DNA from: Pseudomonas sp. WJP1
GTDB lineage: Bacteria > Pseudomonadota > Gammaproteobacteria > Pseudomonadales > Pseudomonadaceae
Direction of reading: 5' to 3'
Assembly: GCF_028471945.1 (NCBI RefSeq)
Contig: NZ_CP110128.1
Coordinates: forward strand, 3,832,501-3,896,500
Length of the DNA stretch: 64,000 nucleotides
The translations under genes and the position numbers were made by a program. Positions 1 to 10,588 of the stretch are shown here, in pieces. The notes below the pieces were generated by a model that was not told where the DNA came from, made no database searches, and worked only from the letters and a program-made list of their open reading frames with translations. Position 1 is the stretch's first letter. The number at the start of each line of letters is the position of its first letter.

Positions 1-1932
<1,932 letters not shown>

Positions 1933-1946
1933 CCCCCTCGCCCCTT

Positions 1947-2029
1947 GTAGGAGTCAGGCTTGCCGGCAAAGGCGTACTTGAGCGTTGCATTGGACTTTCG
2001 GTCGCCTTCGCCGGCAAGCCTGACTCCTG
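1947..2029. repeat. REP doublet (inverted pair)
   Basis: Two facing copies of a Pseudomonas REP core, GTAGGAGTCAGGCTTGCCGG and its inverse, separated by about 30 bases. It sits directly after the puuB-type gene and could act as an mRNA end or supercoiling site. Confidence 0.85.
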
Positions 2030-2040
2030 AAGAGGTCATG

Positions 2041-2109
2041 CGTACGGCTCCCGATCGGGCCGGCCGGCCGCCTGGCTTTTGCTTTGGCTTTTGATTTTCT
2101 TGCCCCCTC
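2041..2109. repeat. Fragment of the right arm of the large inverted-repeat element
   Basis: The stretch from CGTACGGCTCCCGATC through GGCTTTTGATTTTCTTGCC matches the inner part of the right arm of the element described at 2210-2999 (compare 2672-2752). No other arm sequence follows, so this is a solitary fragment lying between a REP doublet and the full copy. Confidence 0.6.
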
Positions 2110-2209
2110 ACACCCTGAGCCTGTCCGTCAACCTGTGACGTCCGCCATCGGAGCCTCTATCAACGTTGATCCCCGCCGCGTCGAAGCTTGTTGTGGGAGA
2201 TTTTTCTGA

Positions 2210-2999
2210 GTACATATCCGTTGCTGCGGTAACGGCGGCTTATGGTTTCGCCCTTACGGCGACTCCCTTTTTCAAACGCCAAAAAGGAAGCAAAAGGCTT
2301 TGCCCCACCACTCGGTGCCTCGCTAGGGCTCGGCATGCCCTCTCTCCGGCATTGCTCCGTGGGTCGCCGCGATGGGCCATCCATGGCCCAGCGCGGCTAA
2401 ACCGGCGTCCTGCCGGTTTACCCACTGCGCAATGCCTGCGTTCGGCCAGCGTGGTTAACGGGGCACCCAGATCCAAAGCCAAAGCGAGGCGGCCTTAAAG
2501 CCGACCTGACTTTTCCGGTTACCCCCAACCTGATCGTTCCCACGCTCTGCGTGGGAATGCATCCTGTGACGCTCCGCGTCACCATGGCGCACGGCTCACG
2601 TCATGCGTCGTCTGCGGAACGCGGAGCGTCCCTGGCGGCATTCCCACGCAGAGCGTGGGAACGATCACAATGCGTACGGCTCCCGATCAGGTCGGCTTTA
2701 AGGCCGCCTCGCTTTCGCGTTTGATCTTGATTTGGCTTTTGATTTTCTTGCCCCCTCGAGAGGCCGAGTGGAGGTTCTGCGTAGTGGGTAAACCGGCATG
2801 GATGCCGGTTTAGCCGCGCTGGGCCAAGGATGGCCCATCGCGGCGGGCCCACGGAGCAGGACCGGAGCGAGGGTATGCCGAGCCTTAGCGAGGCACCGAA
2901 CGCCAGGGGCAAGAGCCCTTGGTTACTTGGGGCTTTTCCAAGTGACTCGCCGTAAGGGCGAAACCCTAGGTGGCCGTTACCGCAGGAATGGATATGTAC
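2210..2999. repeat. Large imperfect inverted-repeat element, copy 1
   Basis: About 790 bases bounded on the left by GTACATATCCGTTGCTGCGG and on the right by its near inverse ending GGATATGTAC. Each arm is about 300 bases. Both carry the same ordered blocks (a CGCCGTAAGGGCGAAACC end block, CGGTGCCTCGCT.AGGCTCGG, CGCCGCGATGGGCCATCC, TGGCCCAGCGCGGCTAAACC), with a differing segment between the first two blocks. The loop holds a separate palindromic repeat at 2531-2667. Two related copies occur at 38052-40257 and 53672-54409. The region 1933-3144 holds no gene I can support; open frames here follow the repeat. Confidence 0.75.
2531..2667. repeat. Palindromic repeat with 30-base perfect arms, inside element copy 1
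   Basis: Bases 2531-2560 and 2638-2667 are exact inverted copies (arm begins TGATCGTTCCCACGCTCTGC). The inner part carries a weaker second inverted pair around GACGCTCCGCGTC and GAACGCGGAGCGTC. It occupies the loop of the larger element, where the other two copies carry REP doublets instead. Confidence 0.85.
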
Positions 3000-3144
3000 T
3001 CCGACAAGAAATATAGGTCGGCTATAAGGACGCCTTCGCTGCGATGCGGCAACCCGACAACCCTTATTTCGATTTGCTCAATCGCGAGTCACTTCTATAT
3101 TGAGGGGGTGCTCTGAACTTCCTGCCTCCTGTTGAGCCTGGCCC

Positions 3145-3741
3145 ATGGCAACTACTGATCAGCTGATCATCTGCGAGCACTGCGACTGCGTGTATGAAAA
3201 AGTCACGCTCGCCAAACATCAGAAAACCCTGTGTACGCGCTGCGGCGGCGTGCTTCAGCGCTATAACGGCCTGACGGTGGAGCAGCGCCTGGCGTTGACC
3301 TTTACCGCATTGGTGCTGTGGATTTTCGCCAACTTCTATCCGGTCATGAGCATCAGCCTCAAAGGCCTGAAAAATAGCGCAACACTTTGGGATTCGGTGC
3401 TGGCATTGAGCCTGGGCCCCATCACCTTCATCGCCATGGTAGCGGCGATCGCCATGATCATCGCGCCGATTTTCCAGTTGGTGCTCTTGATCTGGGTCCT
3501 GGGATTCGCCCTCGCCCGCAGGCGCTCACCCGGTTTCAGGTTCTGCATGCGCTGGCTGGAAACCCTCAGGCCCTGGAGCATGCTGGAGGTCTGCCTGCTC
3601 GGGGCAATGGTCGCGGTGATCAAGCTCGCCGGGTTGCTGGATGTGCTGCCCGGCATCGGTCTGTTTGCCCTGGCGGTCCTCAGCCTGATGATGATCCGCA
3701 TTGCCGGCCGCGACATCCGTGAACTGTGGGACATCGTATGA
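3145..3741 (+). CDS. pqiA: PqiA-type membrane protein, first half
   Basis: A 198-residue inner-membrane protein of the PqiA family. Two CxxC pairs (C10/C13 and C30/C33) form an N-terminal rubredoxin-like metal site, followed by hydrophobic segments at roughly 50-70, 95-125, 145-165 and 168-188. E. coli PqiA is about twice this length, with two such units fused; here the units are separate genes. PqiA anchors the PqiABC envelope-spanning lipid transport assembly. The stop overlaps the ATG of the second pqiA unit by four bases. The start ATG at 3145 has no strong ribosome site but gives the complete first CxxC. Confidence 0.85.
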   Translation: MATTDQLIICEHCDCVYEKVTLAKHQKTLCTRCGGVLQRYNGLTVEQRLALTFTALVLWIFANFYPVMSISLKGLKNSATLWDSVLALSLGPITFIAMVAAIAMIIAPIFQLVLLIWVLGFALARRRSPGFRFCMRWLETLRPWSMLEVCLLGAMVAVIKLAGLLDVLPGIGLFALAVLSLMMIRIAGRDIRELWDIV

Positions 3742-4394
3742 CAACACCTCCCGTCGCCAGCGATCTCAACCTGTGCCTGTGCCACACCTGCGGCCTGGCC
3801 TGTGACATGACCCTCGAACCCCACGAATGCGAGCGCTGTGGCGCTCCTCTGCATCGACGTAAAACCAACTCGCTGACCCGGACCTGGGCCTATATGTTCA
3901 CCGCCCTGGTGTTTTACATCCCGGCCAACCTGTTGCCGGTGATGAACACCAAGATGGTCGGCGATGGCGCCGACAGCACGATCATGAGCGGCGTGATCGA
4001 GTTCTGGCAGCACGGCGCCTGGGACATCGCCCTGATCATTTTCATCGCCAGCATCGCCGTCCCGGGCGTCAAGTTCGTCGCCCTGACGTTGCTGCTGGTG
4101 ACCGTCCAGCGCGATAGCCAGTGGGCACTGCGCGAGCGCTCGCAAATGTACCGTTTTGTCGAGCTCATCGGTTATTGGTCGATGCTTGACGTCATCGTGG
4201 TCGCCCTGGTGGCCTCCCTGGTGAAGTTCCAGGCCCTGGCCGATATCGAACCGCGGCCCGGCATTCTGTTCTTTGGTCTGGTGGTGGTGTTCACCATGCT
4301 CTCGGCGATGAGTTTCGATCCGCGACTGATCTGGGATAAAGAGCGGCAAAAACCACAAAATGAGGAGGTCACGGATGAAGTCACAAGCCACTGA
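3738..4394 (+). CDS. pqiA: PqiA-type membrane protein, second half
   Basis: A 218-residue paralogue of the preceding gene, again with paired cysteines (C15xxC18 and C31xxC34) and four hydrophobic spans. The ATG at 3738 overlaps the upstream stop (ATGA); the GTG twelve bases earlier would lengthen the overlap and is less likely. Together the two products should equal one full-length PqiA. Its end overlaps the start of the MCE-domain gene pqiB, so the set is a coupled operon. Inferred role: inner-membrane part of the PqiABC phospholipid transport system. Confidence 0.85.
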   Translation: MTTPPVASDLNLCLCHTCGLACDMTLEPHECERCGAPLHRRKTNSLTRTWAYMFTALVFYIPANLLPVMNTKMVGDGADSTIMSGVIEFWQHGAWDIALIIFIASIAVPGVKFVALTLLLVTVQRDSQWALRERSQMYRFVELIGYWSMLDVIVVALVASLVKFQALADIEPRPGILFFGLVVVFTMLSAMSFDPRLIWDKERQKPQNEEVTDEVTSH

Positions 4395-6051
4395 CGGGCC
4401 ACTGGCCCCCGGGCAGGCGCCGATCAAGACCCGCCGCTTCGGCTTTTCGCTGGTGTGGATCGTGCCGATCGTGGCGGTCCTGGTTGGGATCTCGCTGGTG
4501 GTACACAGCATTCTGCAGGAAGGTCCGACCATCACGGTCACGTTCAAGACCGGTGACGGCCTGACCGCCAACAAGACCGAGGTCAAATACCGCAACGTGG
4601 TGATCGGCCATGTCTCGGACGTGGAACTGAGCAGCGACCAGAAGAGCGTGAACGCCACCATCAAACTGGCGAAACAGGCGGAAAGCTTTACCCGAAAAGA
4701 CTCGCAGTACTGGGTGGTACGGCCACGGATCGGCGCGGGCGGCGTATCGGGTATCGATACGCTGTTATCCGGGGACTACATCGGCGCCGATATCGGCCAG
4801 GACAATGCGCGGGCGAAGAACTTCAAGGGCCTGGAAAACCCGCCGCCAATCACCTACGGCGAACCGGGGAAGCGTTTCACCTTGCACACCCAGGACTTGG
4901 GTTCGCTGGATATCGGCTCCCCGGTCTACTACCGCAAGATACCGGTTGGCCAGGTGGTAGCCTTCGCGCTGGACCCCGACGGCAAGGGGGTGAACATCGA
5001 ATTGTTCATCCATGCGCCCAATGATCAGTACGTTACCGAGAACACCCGTTTCTGGAACGCCAGCGGTGTCGACGTGAGCGTTGGCGCCAACGGCTTTGCC
5101 GTCAAGACCGAGTCCTTGTCGTCCCTGTTGGTCGGCGGCATCGCCTTTCGTGCTCCGGAGTACAGTCCCAACGACAAGCCGGCCCCGGAAGAATATGCCT
5201 ACGAACTGTTCCCCGACCAGTTGACCGCCCTCGCCCCGCCCAATGGCAAGGCGCAGTTCATGGTGTTGCGTTTTGATCAGGCCCTGCGCGGGCTGAAGGT
5301 TGATGCGCCGGTGGAGTTCCTGGGTATGGAGATCGGCAAGGTGGTTTCGGTCAACCTGGATTTCGACGAGAAAAAACGCACCTTCCCGGTCAACGTAGGC
5401 ATCGTGATTTACCCGCAACGCCTGGGCCAGGCGCACACCAAGATGCTCAAGGTGCTCAATCATGATCCCAACGACGAAGCCGCGGGCGTGCGTGTGATCG
5501 GCACCTTCGTCGAAAACGGCCTGCGTGCCCAGGCCCGCACCGGCAACCTGTTGACCGGCCAGCTCTACATTGCCCTGGACTTTTACCCCAAGGCGGACAA
5601 AGTCGCCTTCGATCCAACCTTGCGGCCGGTCGTCCTGCCCACCGTACCTGGCAGCCTCGAGCAATTGCAGGAAAAACTCGAGGCCATGGTCACCAAGATC
5701 AATCAGCTGCCCATTGAACGGATCGCCGGCAATCTGGACAGCAACCTCGTCGAAATGCGCAAGAGTCTGGCTCAGTTCAATGCCAAGACCCTGCCTAGCG
5801 TGCAAAGCACCCTGGGCGACGTCAGCAAAACCCTGCAATCGGCCAGCACGACCCTGCAATCGGCCAATTCGACGCTTGCCGAAGATTCGCCGCAACGGGA
5901 AAAACTCGGCCAGACCATGGACGAACTCGGACGCACGTCGCGCGCCTTGCGTGACCTGGCCGATTACCTGGGCCGGCATCCGGAATCGTTGATTCGCGGG
6001 CGTCCGAACAATGCCGCGCCGATGGATCTGCAAGGGCCGCCGAGCAAATGA
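4375..6051 (+). CDS. pqiB: Intermembrane transport protein PqiB (three MCE domains)
   Basis: A 558-residue protein with one N-terminal transmembrane helix (about 22-46) and three MCE/MlaD domains starting near residues 50, 165 and 285 (for example FKTGDGLTANKTEVKYRN and DLGSLDIGSPVYYRKIPVG), then a long C-terminal helical region (about 430-540) expected to form the periplasmic needle. The length agrees with E. coli PqiB (about 546). I chose the ATG at 4375 because GAGGAG lies seven bases upstream; the ATG at 4360 has no such site. It overlaps the end of pqiA and is followed by pqiC. Role by family: a hexameric channel carrying lipids between inner and outer membranes. Confidence 0.92.
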   Translation: MKSQATDGPLAPGQAPIKTRRFGFSLVWIVPIVAVLVGISLVVHSILQEGPTITVTFKTGDGLTANKTEVKYRNVVIGHVSDVELSSDQKSVNATIKLAKQAESFTRKDSQYWVVRPRIGAGGVSGIDTLLSGDYIGADIGQDNARAKNFKGLENPPPITYGEPGKRFTLHTQDLGSLDIGSPVYYRKIPVGQVVAFALDPDGKGVNIELFIHAPNDQYVTENTRFWNASGVDVSVGANGFAVKTESLSSLLVGGIAFRAPEYSPNDKPAPEEYAYELFPDQLTALAPPNGKAQFMVLRFDQALRGLKVDAPVEFLGMEIGKVVSVNLDFDEKKRTFPVNVGIVIYPQRLGQAHTKMLKVLNHDPNDEAAGVRVIGTFVENGLRAQARTGNLLTGQLYIALDFYPKADKVAFDPTLRPVVLPTVPGSLEQLQEKLEAMVTKINQLPIERIAGNLDSNLVEMRKSLAQFNAKTLPSVQSTLGDVSKTLQSASTTLQSANSTLAEDSPQREKLGQTMDELGRTSRALRDLADYLGRHPESLIRGRPNNAAPMDLQGPPSK

Positions 6052-6068
6052 CCACAGGAGCAACATTC

Positions 6069-6635
6069 ATGGCTTTTCCGCTGAAAATCACGTTGGTTGC
6101 CGCGTTGTCGTTGCTCGCTGCCTGCCGCAGCGACCCGATCCAGTTTCACACTTTGACCCCGGCCCAAATGGCAGGAAGCTCACGCAGTGCCGCGGATATC
6201 CAGATTGAATTGCTCACTGTCCCGCCGCAGGTCGATCGCCCGCAGATCGTCGTGCGCCAGGGCAACACCGGCATGGCGATCCTGGAAACCGACTGGTGGG
6301 GGGCCAGCCTGGTGGATGAATTGCGCAGTGCCTTGGTCGACCAGATGATCAACAACAATCCGCAACGCAAATTGTTGGTGCGCGTGGAGGTCCAGCGCTT
6401 CGATTCGATTCCCGGCCAGTATGGCTTGCTCGACGTGAAATGGCGCCTTCGTAGCAGCAATGGCCATGAAGAGGTCATAGGCAATTGTCGCAGCACCTTG
6501 CAGACGCCATCAGGGCCATCGATCGATGAACTGGTAGCCGCACAGCAGAACAATGTCAGGCGCCTGGCCGCGCTGATCAGCCAAGCCGCGGCTGGCACGC
6601 AAAAGGGTTGCCCATCCGCGAATGCCAGCCCGTAA
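6069..6635 (+). CDS. pqiC: PqiC-type outer-membrane lipoprotein (DUF330/YmbA)
   Basis: A 188-residue protein beginning with a lipoprotein signal whose lipobox reads LLAAC (Cys19). The rest matches the PqiC/YmbA auxiliary lipoproteins that dock PqiB at the outer membrane. I chose the ATG at 6069 because AGGAG lies eight bases upstream and this start gives a compact lipoprotein signal; the ATG at 6048 overlaps the pqiB stop but adds seven polar residues. It is the last gene of the pqi operon, and a REP doublet follows. Confidence 0.85.
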   Translation: MAFPLKITLVAALSLLAACRSDPIQFHTLTPAQMAGSSRSAADIQIELLTVPPQVDRPQIVVRQGNTGMAILETDWWGASLVDELRSALVDQMINNNPQRKLLVRVEVQRFDSIPGQYGLLDVKWRLRSSNGHEEVIGNCRSTLQTPSGPSIDELVAAQQNNVRRLAALISQAAAGTQKGCPSANASP

Positions 6636-6644
6636 CACAATCCC

Positions 6645-6730
6645 CCTGTGGGAGCGAGCCTGCTCGCGATGGAGTATCAGACACATTGAAGTCGCCTGAC
6701 ACACCATCGCGAGCAGGCTCGCTCCCACAG
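6645..6730. repeat. REP doublet (inverted pair)
   Basis: Facing copies of CTGTGGGAGCGAGCCTGCTC and its inverse, with about 32 bases between. It lies at the end of the pqi operon, before the iron transporter promoter region. Confidence 0.9.
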
Positions 6731-6799
6731 GTTTCTTTAAACAGGGGCTTTGACGATTTTTTCTCATTCGTGGCTCTACATTAGCCGCGCCTTAAATCT

Positions 6800-6818
6800 G
6801 CAAATGATTCGTATTGAT
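6800..6818 (+). promoter_or_regulatory. Candidate Fur box upstream of the iron transporter
   Basis: GCAAATGATTCGTATTGAT agrees with about 10 of 19 positions of the GATAATGATAATCATTATC Fur consensus, with the left half best preserved. A possible -10 (TAGAAT, 6820-6825) follows at once. It lies about 80 bases before the fbpA start, the expected place for iron control. The match is only moderate, so the call leans on context. Confidence 0.4.
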
Positions 6819-6897
6819 CTAGAATAATTGACGTCCTTCTTTGTTCGATTCACTCGAATCAGCCTGCAACACCAAAAATAACAGGAGCTGGCGCCGC

Positions 6898-7911
6898 ATG
6901 AAGTCCCCTATCCCTTCGTTCCTCAAAAAGGCCTTGCTGGCCACCGCACTGCTGAGTGCTGGCCACGTGTACGCTGCCGATGCCGTCGGCATCGTGGTCT
7001 ACAACGCACAGCATGAAAGCCTGACCAAAGCCTGGGTCGAAGGTTTTACGCAGGAAACCGGTATTCCGGTGACCTTGCGCAACGGCGATGATACTGAAAT
7101 GGGCAACCAGATCGTACAGGAAGGCGCCGACTCGCCAGCCGATGTGTTCCTCACCGAAAACTCCCCGGCGATGGTCCTGGTCGACAACGCCGCTTTGTTT
7201 GCGCCCGTGGACAAAACCACCCTGGAACAGGTCGACTCGGCCTATCGCCCGGCCCACGGCAAATGGGTGGGGATCGCTGCGCGTTCCACGGTGTTCGTCT
7301 ACAACCCGAGCAAGCTACCCCAAGCGCAGTTGCCGAAATCGATCATGGACCTTGCCGAACCAAGCTGGAAAGGTCGCTGGGGCGCATCCCCCGGTGGCGC
7401 TGACTTCCAGGCGATCGTTGCCGCCATGCTGGAACAGAAAGGCGAAGCCGCCACCCTGGACTGGCTCAAGGCGATGAAAACCAACTTCACCGCGTACCGG
7501 GGCAACAGCTCGGTGCTCAAGGCGGTGAACGCCGGGCAGATCGACAGCGGCGTGATCTACCACTATTACAGCTTCGTCGATCAGGCCAAGACCGGCGAGA
7601 ACAGCAAGAACACCGCTTTGCACTACTTCAAGCACAAGGATCCGGGGGCGTTCGTGAGCATTTCCGGGGGCGGTGTCCTGGCTTCCAGCAAGCACAAGGA
7701 AAATGCCCAGGCGTTCCTCAAATGGATCACCGGCAAGGACGGCCAGGCCATCCTCAAGAACGGTAAATCGTTTGAATACGCCGTGGGCAAGAACGCCGAA
7801 TCCAACCCTAAACTGGTGCCTTTGCAGCAGCTCGACGCGCCGTCCGTCGACGCCTCGAAACTCGACAGTAAAAAAGCCGTGGAGCTGATGACTCAGGCGG
7901 GACTGCTTTAA
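6898..7911 (+). CDS. fbpA: Ferric iron ABC transporter substrate-binding protein (FbpA/AfuA type)
   Basis: A 337-residue periplasmic binding protein. An N-terminal signal peptide ends near residue 26 (HVYAAD). The body follows the FbpA class, including VVYNAQHES at the start of the mature protein and an adjacent tyrosine pair in VIYHYYSF, the usual ferric-ion ligands. The ATG at 6898 was chosen because AGGAG lies about ten bases upstream and the signal peptide begins there. It is followed three bases later by the permease gene and then the ATPase gene, a complete importer. Likely role: capture of ferric iron in the periplasm, possibly with Fur control through the site upstream. Confidence 0.88.
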   Translation: MKSPIPSFLKKALLATALLSAGHVYAADAVGIVVYNAQHESLTKAWVEGFTQETGIPVTLRNGDDTEMGNQIVQEGADSPADVFLTENSPAMVLVDNAALFAPVDKTTLEQVDSAYRPAHGKWVGIAARSTVFVYNPSKLPQAQLPKSIMDLAEPSWKGRWGASPGGADFQAIVAAMLEQKGEAATLDWLKAMKTNFTAYRGNSSVLKAVNAGQIDSGVIYHYYSFVDQAKTGENSKNTALHYFKHKDPGAFVSISGGGVLASSKHKENAQAFLKWITGKDGQAILKNGKSFEYAVGKNAESNPKLVPLQQLDAPSVDASKLDSKKAVELMTQAGLL

Positions 7912-7914
7912 TTG

Positions 7915-9513
7915 ATGCCTGAAATCCTGCCGGTGGGTACCGCCCAGGCGTTACCCGAAAATTTGCGTAAACGGTCACGCGGCGCGTTCGCGAGCCGCGG
8001 TGGCGCGTGGGTGGTCGGTTTGTCGGTGCTGGTGTCGTTGCTGGCGCTGCTGCCGATTGCCTACGTCATCGGCGTGTCCTTGCAGACGGGCTGGTCCACG
8101 GTGGTGACATTGGTGTTCCGGCCACGGGTGGGCGAGCTGTTGACCAACACCGTGTTGCTGGTGGTGCTGACGATTCCCCTCTGCGTGGCGCTGGGCGTGA
8201 CGCTGGCCTGGCTGACCGAGCGCACGGATTTGCCGGGGCGGCGTTGGTGGTCGTTACTGGCGACTGCGCCCCTGGCGGTGCCGGCCTTTGTCCACAGCTA
8301 TGCCTGGGTCAGCCTGGTGCCGCCGATCCACGGCTTGTTCGCCGGGGTGCTGGTGTCGGTCATCGCCTACTTCCCGTTTCTGTACCTGCCGATTGCTGCG
8401 ACGCTGCGTCGCCTCGACCCGGCCATCGAGGATGTCGCCGAATCGCTCGGACTCAAGCCGTGGGCGGTGTTTTTTCGCGTGGTGCTGCCGCAGTTGCGCC
8501 TGCCCATTTGCGGAGGCGCGTTGCTGGTCGGCCTGCATCTGCTGGCCGAGTATGGCCTGTACGCGATGATCCGTTTCGACACCTTCACCACCGCGATATT
8601 CGATCAGTTCAAATCCACCTTCAACGGGCCTGCCGCCCACATGCTGGCCAGTGTGCTGGCCCTGTGTTGCCTGGTGATGCTGACCGTGGAATCCGCCGCG
8701 CGGGGCCATGCGCGCTACGCCCGCGTGGGCTCCGGTAGCGCCCGTGAGCAACGGGTGGTGGGCCTGAAAACCCCGGCCAGGGTGTTCGCGCTGGCGTTGC
8801 AGGTCACCACCTGCGCCCTGGCGCTGGGTGTGCCCTTGATTACCCTGGGCCGGTGGTTGATCGCCGGTGGTGTGCAAGCCTGGGACCTGGACGAGCTGCT
8901 GCCGGCGCTGCAACAGACCCTGCTACTGGGCATCGCGGGCGCCGCCCTGACCACCTGCGCCGCCATTCCGATTGCCTGGCTGTCGATCCGCCACCCGGGT
9001 CGCCTGCAACGTGTACTGGAAAGCTGCAACTACATCACCAGTTCATTGCCGGGCATCGTCGTGGCGTTGGCACTGGTAACCGTGACCATTCACTTTGCCC
9101 GGCCGATCTACCAGACCACCATCACCGTGCTCTTGGCGTATCTGCTGATGTTCTTGCCCCGGGCCCTGGTGAGCTTGCGCGCCGGCATCGCCCAGGCCCC
9201 GGTGGAGCTGGAAAACATGGCCCGCAGCCTGGGCCGCTCCCCTGCCCGCGCGTTGTGGCTGATCACCCTGCGCCTGGCCGCTCCGGGGGCTGCCGCCGGT
9301 GCTGCGCTGGTGTTCCTGGCGATCACCAACGAACTGACCGCCACCCTGTTGCTCGCGCCCAATGGCACCCGGACCCTGGCGACCGGGTTCTGGGCCATGA
9401 CCAGCGAAATCGACTATGTCGCGGCGGCGCCCTATGCCCTGCTGATGATCCTGTTGTCGCTGCCGCTGACCGGGCTCCTTTATCACCAATCGAAAAAAAC
9501 GGCTGGCCGATGA
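7915..9513 (+). CDS. fbpB: Ferric iron ABC transporter permease (FbpB type, fused two-domain)
   Basis: A 532-residue inner-membrane protein with two tandem binding-protein-dependent permease domains. EAA-loop motifs occur twice, [18 protein letters not shown] near residue 180 and [18 protein letters not shown] near 440. This fused layout is normal for FbpB-type iron permeases. The ATG at 7915 comes three bases after the fbpA stop; the TTG at 7912 is a less likely start. Its stop overlaps the ATG of the ATPase gene. It forms the membrane pore of the importer. Confidence 0.9.
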   Translation: MPEILPVGTAQALPENLRKRSRGAFASRGGAWVVGLSVLVSLLALLPIAYVIGVSLQTGWSTVVTLVFRPRVGELLTNTVLLVVLTIPLCVALGVTLAWLTERTDLPGRRWWSLLATAPLAVPAFVHSYAWVSLVPPIHGLFAGVLVSVIAYFPFLYLPIAATLRRLDPAIEDVAESLGLKPWAVFFRVVLPQLRLPICGGALLVGLHLLAEYGLYAMIRFDTFTTAIFDQFKSTFNGPAAHMLASVLALCCLVMLTVESAARGHARYARVGSGSAREQRVVGLKTPARVFALALQVTTCALALGVPLITLGRWLIAGGVQAWDLDELLPALQQTLLLGIAGAALTTCAAIPIAWLSIRHPGRLQRVLESCNYITSSLPGIVVALALVTVTIHFARPIYQTTITVLLAYLLMFLPRALVSLRAGIAQAPVELENMARSLGRSPARALWLITLRLAAPGAAAGAALVFLAITNELTATLLLAPNGTRTLATGFWAMTSEIDYVAAAPYALLMILLSLPLTGLLYHQSKKTAGR

Positions 9514-10580
9514 ACACTCTTGAACTGCACTCACTGAACAAATCCTACGGCAACCATAGAGCCCTGGATAACGTCAGCCTGTCGGTACCCAGCGGCAGCC
9601 GCACGGTCATTGTCGGTCCCTCGGGCTCGGGCAAGACCACCTTGCTGCGCATGATTGCCGGCTTCGAGTTCCCCGACTCCGGGCGCTTGTCGCTCAATGG
9701 TCAAACCCTGGTCGACAGCACCCATGAAGTACCGGCGCACCAACGCCTGATCGGCTACGTCCCGCAGGACGGCGCCTTGTTCCCGCACATGACGGTGGCT
9801 GCCAACATCGGCTTCGGCTTGTCGATCAAGGGCAACGAAAAGCATGAGCGCGTCGCTGAGTTGATGGACAGCGTGGCCCTCGACTCGAACATGGCCGGGC
9901 GCTGGCCCCACGAGCTGTCCGGCGGCCAGCAGCAGCGTGTGGCGTTGGCACGGGCACTGGCGCAGCAGCCGCGCCTGATGTTGCTGGACGAGCCGTTCTC
10001 GGCACTCGACACCGGCTTGCGCGCCGTCATGCGCAAGATGGTCGCCCGCCTGCTGGCAGACGCGGGGGTCACCACCATCCTGGTCACCCATGATCAGAGC
10101 GAAGCCTTGTCCTTCGCCGATCAACTGGCGGTGATGCGCCATGGCAGGCTGGTGCAGTCAGGCCATCCGCTGGACCTCTATCGCTACCCCGAAGATGAAC
10201 AGACTGCGCTGTTTCTCGGCGACGCCGTGGTCATGCCGGCCCGGATCGAGGCTGGCTGGGCGCATTGCGACCTGGGCCGGATACCGGTCAACAATCACCG
10301 CAACAACCACAGCGCGCAGATCATGCTACGGCCCGAGCAGTTGCAACTGGCCAGCGTTTTGCCCGATGACACAGGTGCCGCTGGCTGCCGGGCCAGGGTG
10401 ATCGACCGGGATTTCAGCGGCAACACCTGCACCCTGACCGTGGAGTTGCAGCCTCGCGCGCCCGACCAGCCGATCGGGCGATCATTGCTGGTACGCAGCT
10501 CCGGCATGTACGCGCCGCCTGCCGGCAGCGCCGTCCAGGTCTCGACCATCGGCCATGCGCATGTGCTGAGCGAGCCTTGA
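9510..10580 (+). CDS. fbpC: Ferric iron ABC transporter ATP-binding protein (FbpC type)
   Basis: A 356-residue ATPase with Walker [10 protein letters not shown] (36-44), signature LSGGQQQ (137-143) and Walker B LMLLDEP (157-163), followed by a C-terminal TOBE-like regulatory domain (about 240-356). The start at 9510 overlaps the permease stop by four bases. The length agrees with FbpC/PotA-type subunits. It energises iron import with the two preceding gene products. The gene ends nine bases before the convergent recombinase gene, with no clear terminator between. Confidence 0.9.
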   Translation: MNTLELHSLNKSYGNHRALDNVSLSVPSGSRTVIVGPSGSGKTTLLRMIAGFEFPDSGRLSLNGQTLVDSTHEVPAHQRLIGYVPQDGALFPHMTVAANIGFGLSIKGNEKHERVAELMDSVALDSNMAGRWPHELSGGQQQRVALARALAQQPRLMLLDEPFSALDTGLRAVMRKMVARLLADAGVTTILVTHDQSEALSFADQLAVMRHGRLVQSGHPLDLYRYPEDEQTALFLGDAVVMPARIEAGWAHCDLGRIPVNNHRNNHSAQIMLRPEQLQLASVLPDDTGAAGCRARVIDRDFSGNTCTLTVELQPRAPDQPIGRSLLVRSSGMYAPPAGSAVQVSTIGHAHVLSEP

Positions 10581-10588
10581 TCAAGCGG

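Noticed and set aside
1947..2029. REP doublets considered as CRISPR repeats
   Set aside because: They are isolated inverted pairs, not regularly spaced direct repeats, and no cas genes are present.
3336..4664. 442-codon open frame on the minus strand
   Set aside because: Antisense to both pqiA units and pqiB; low-complexity product.
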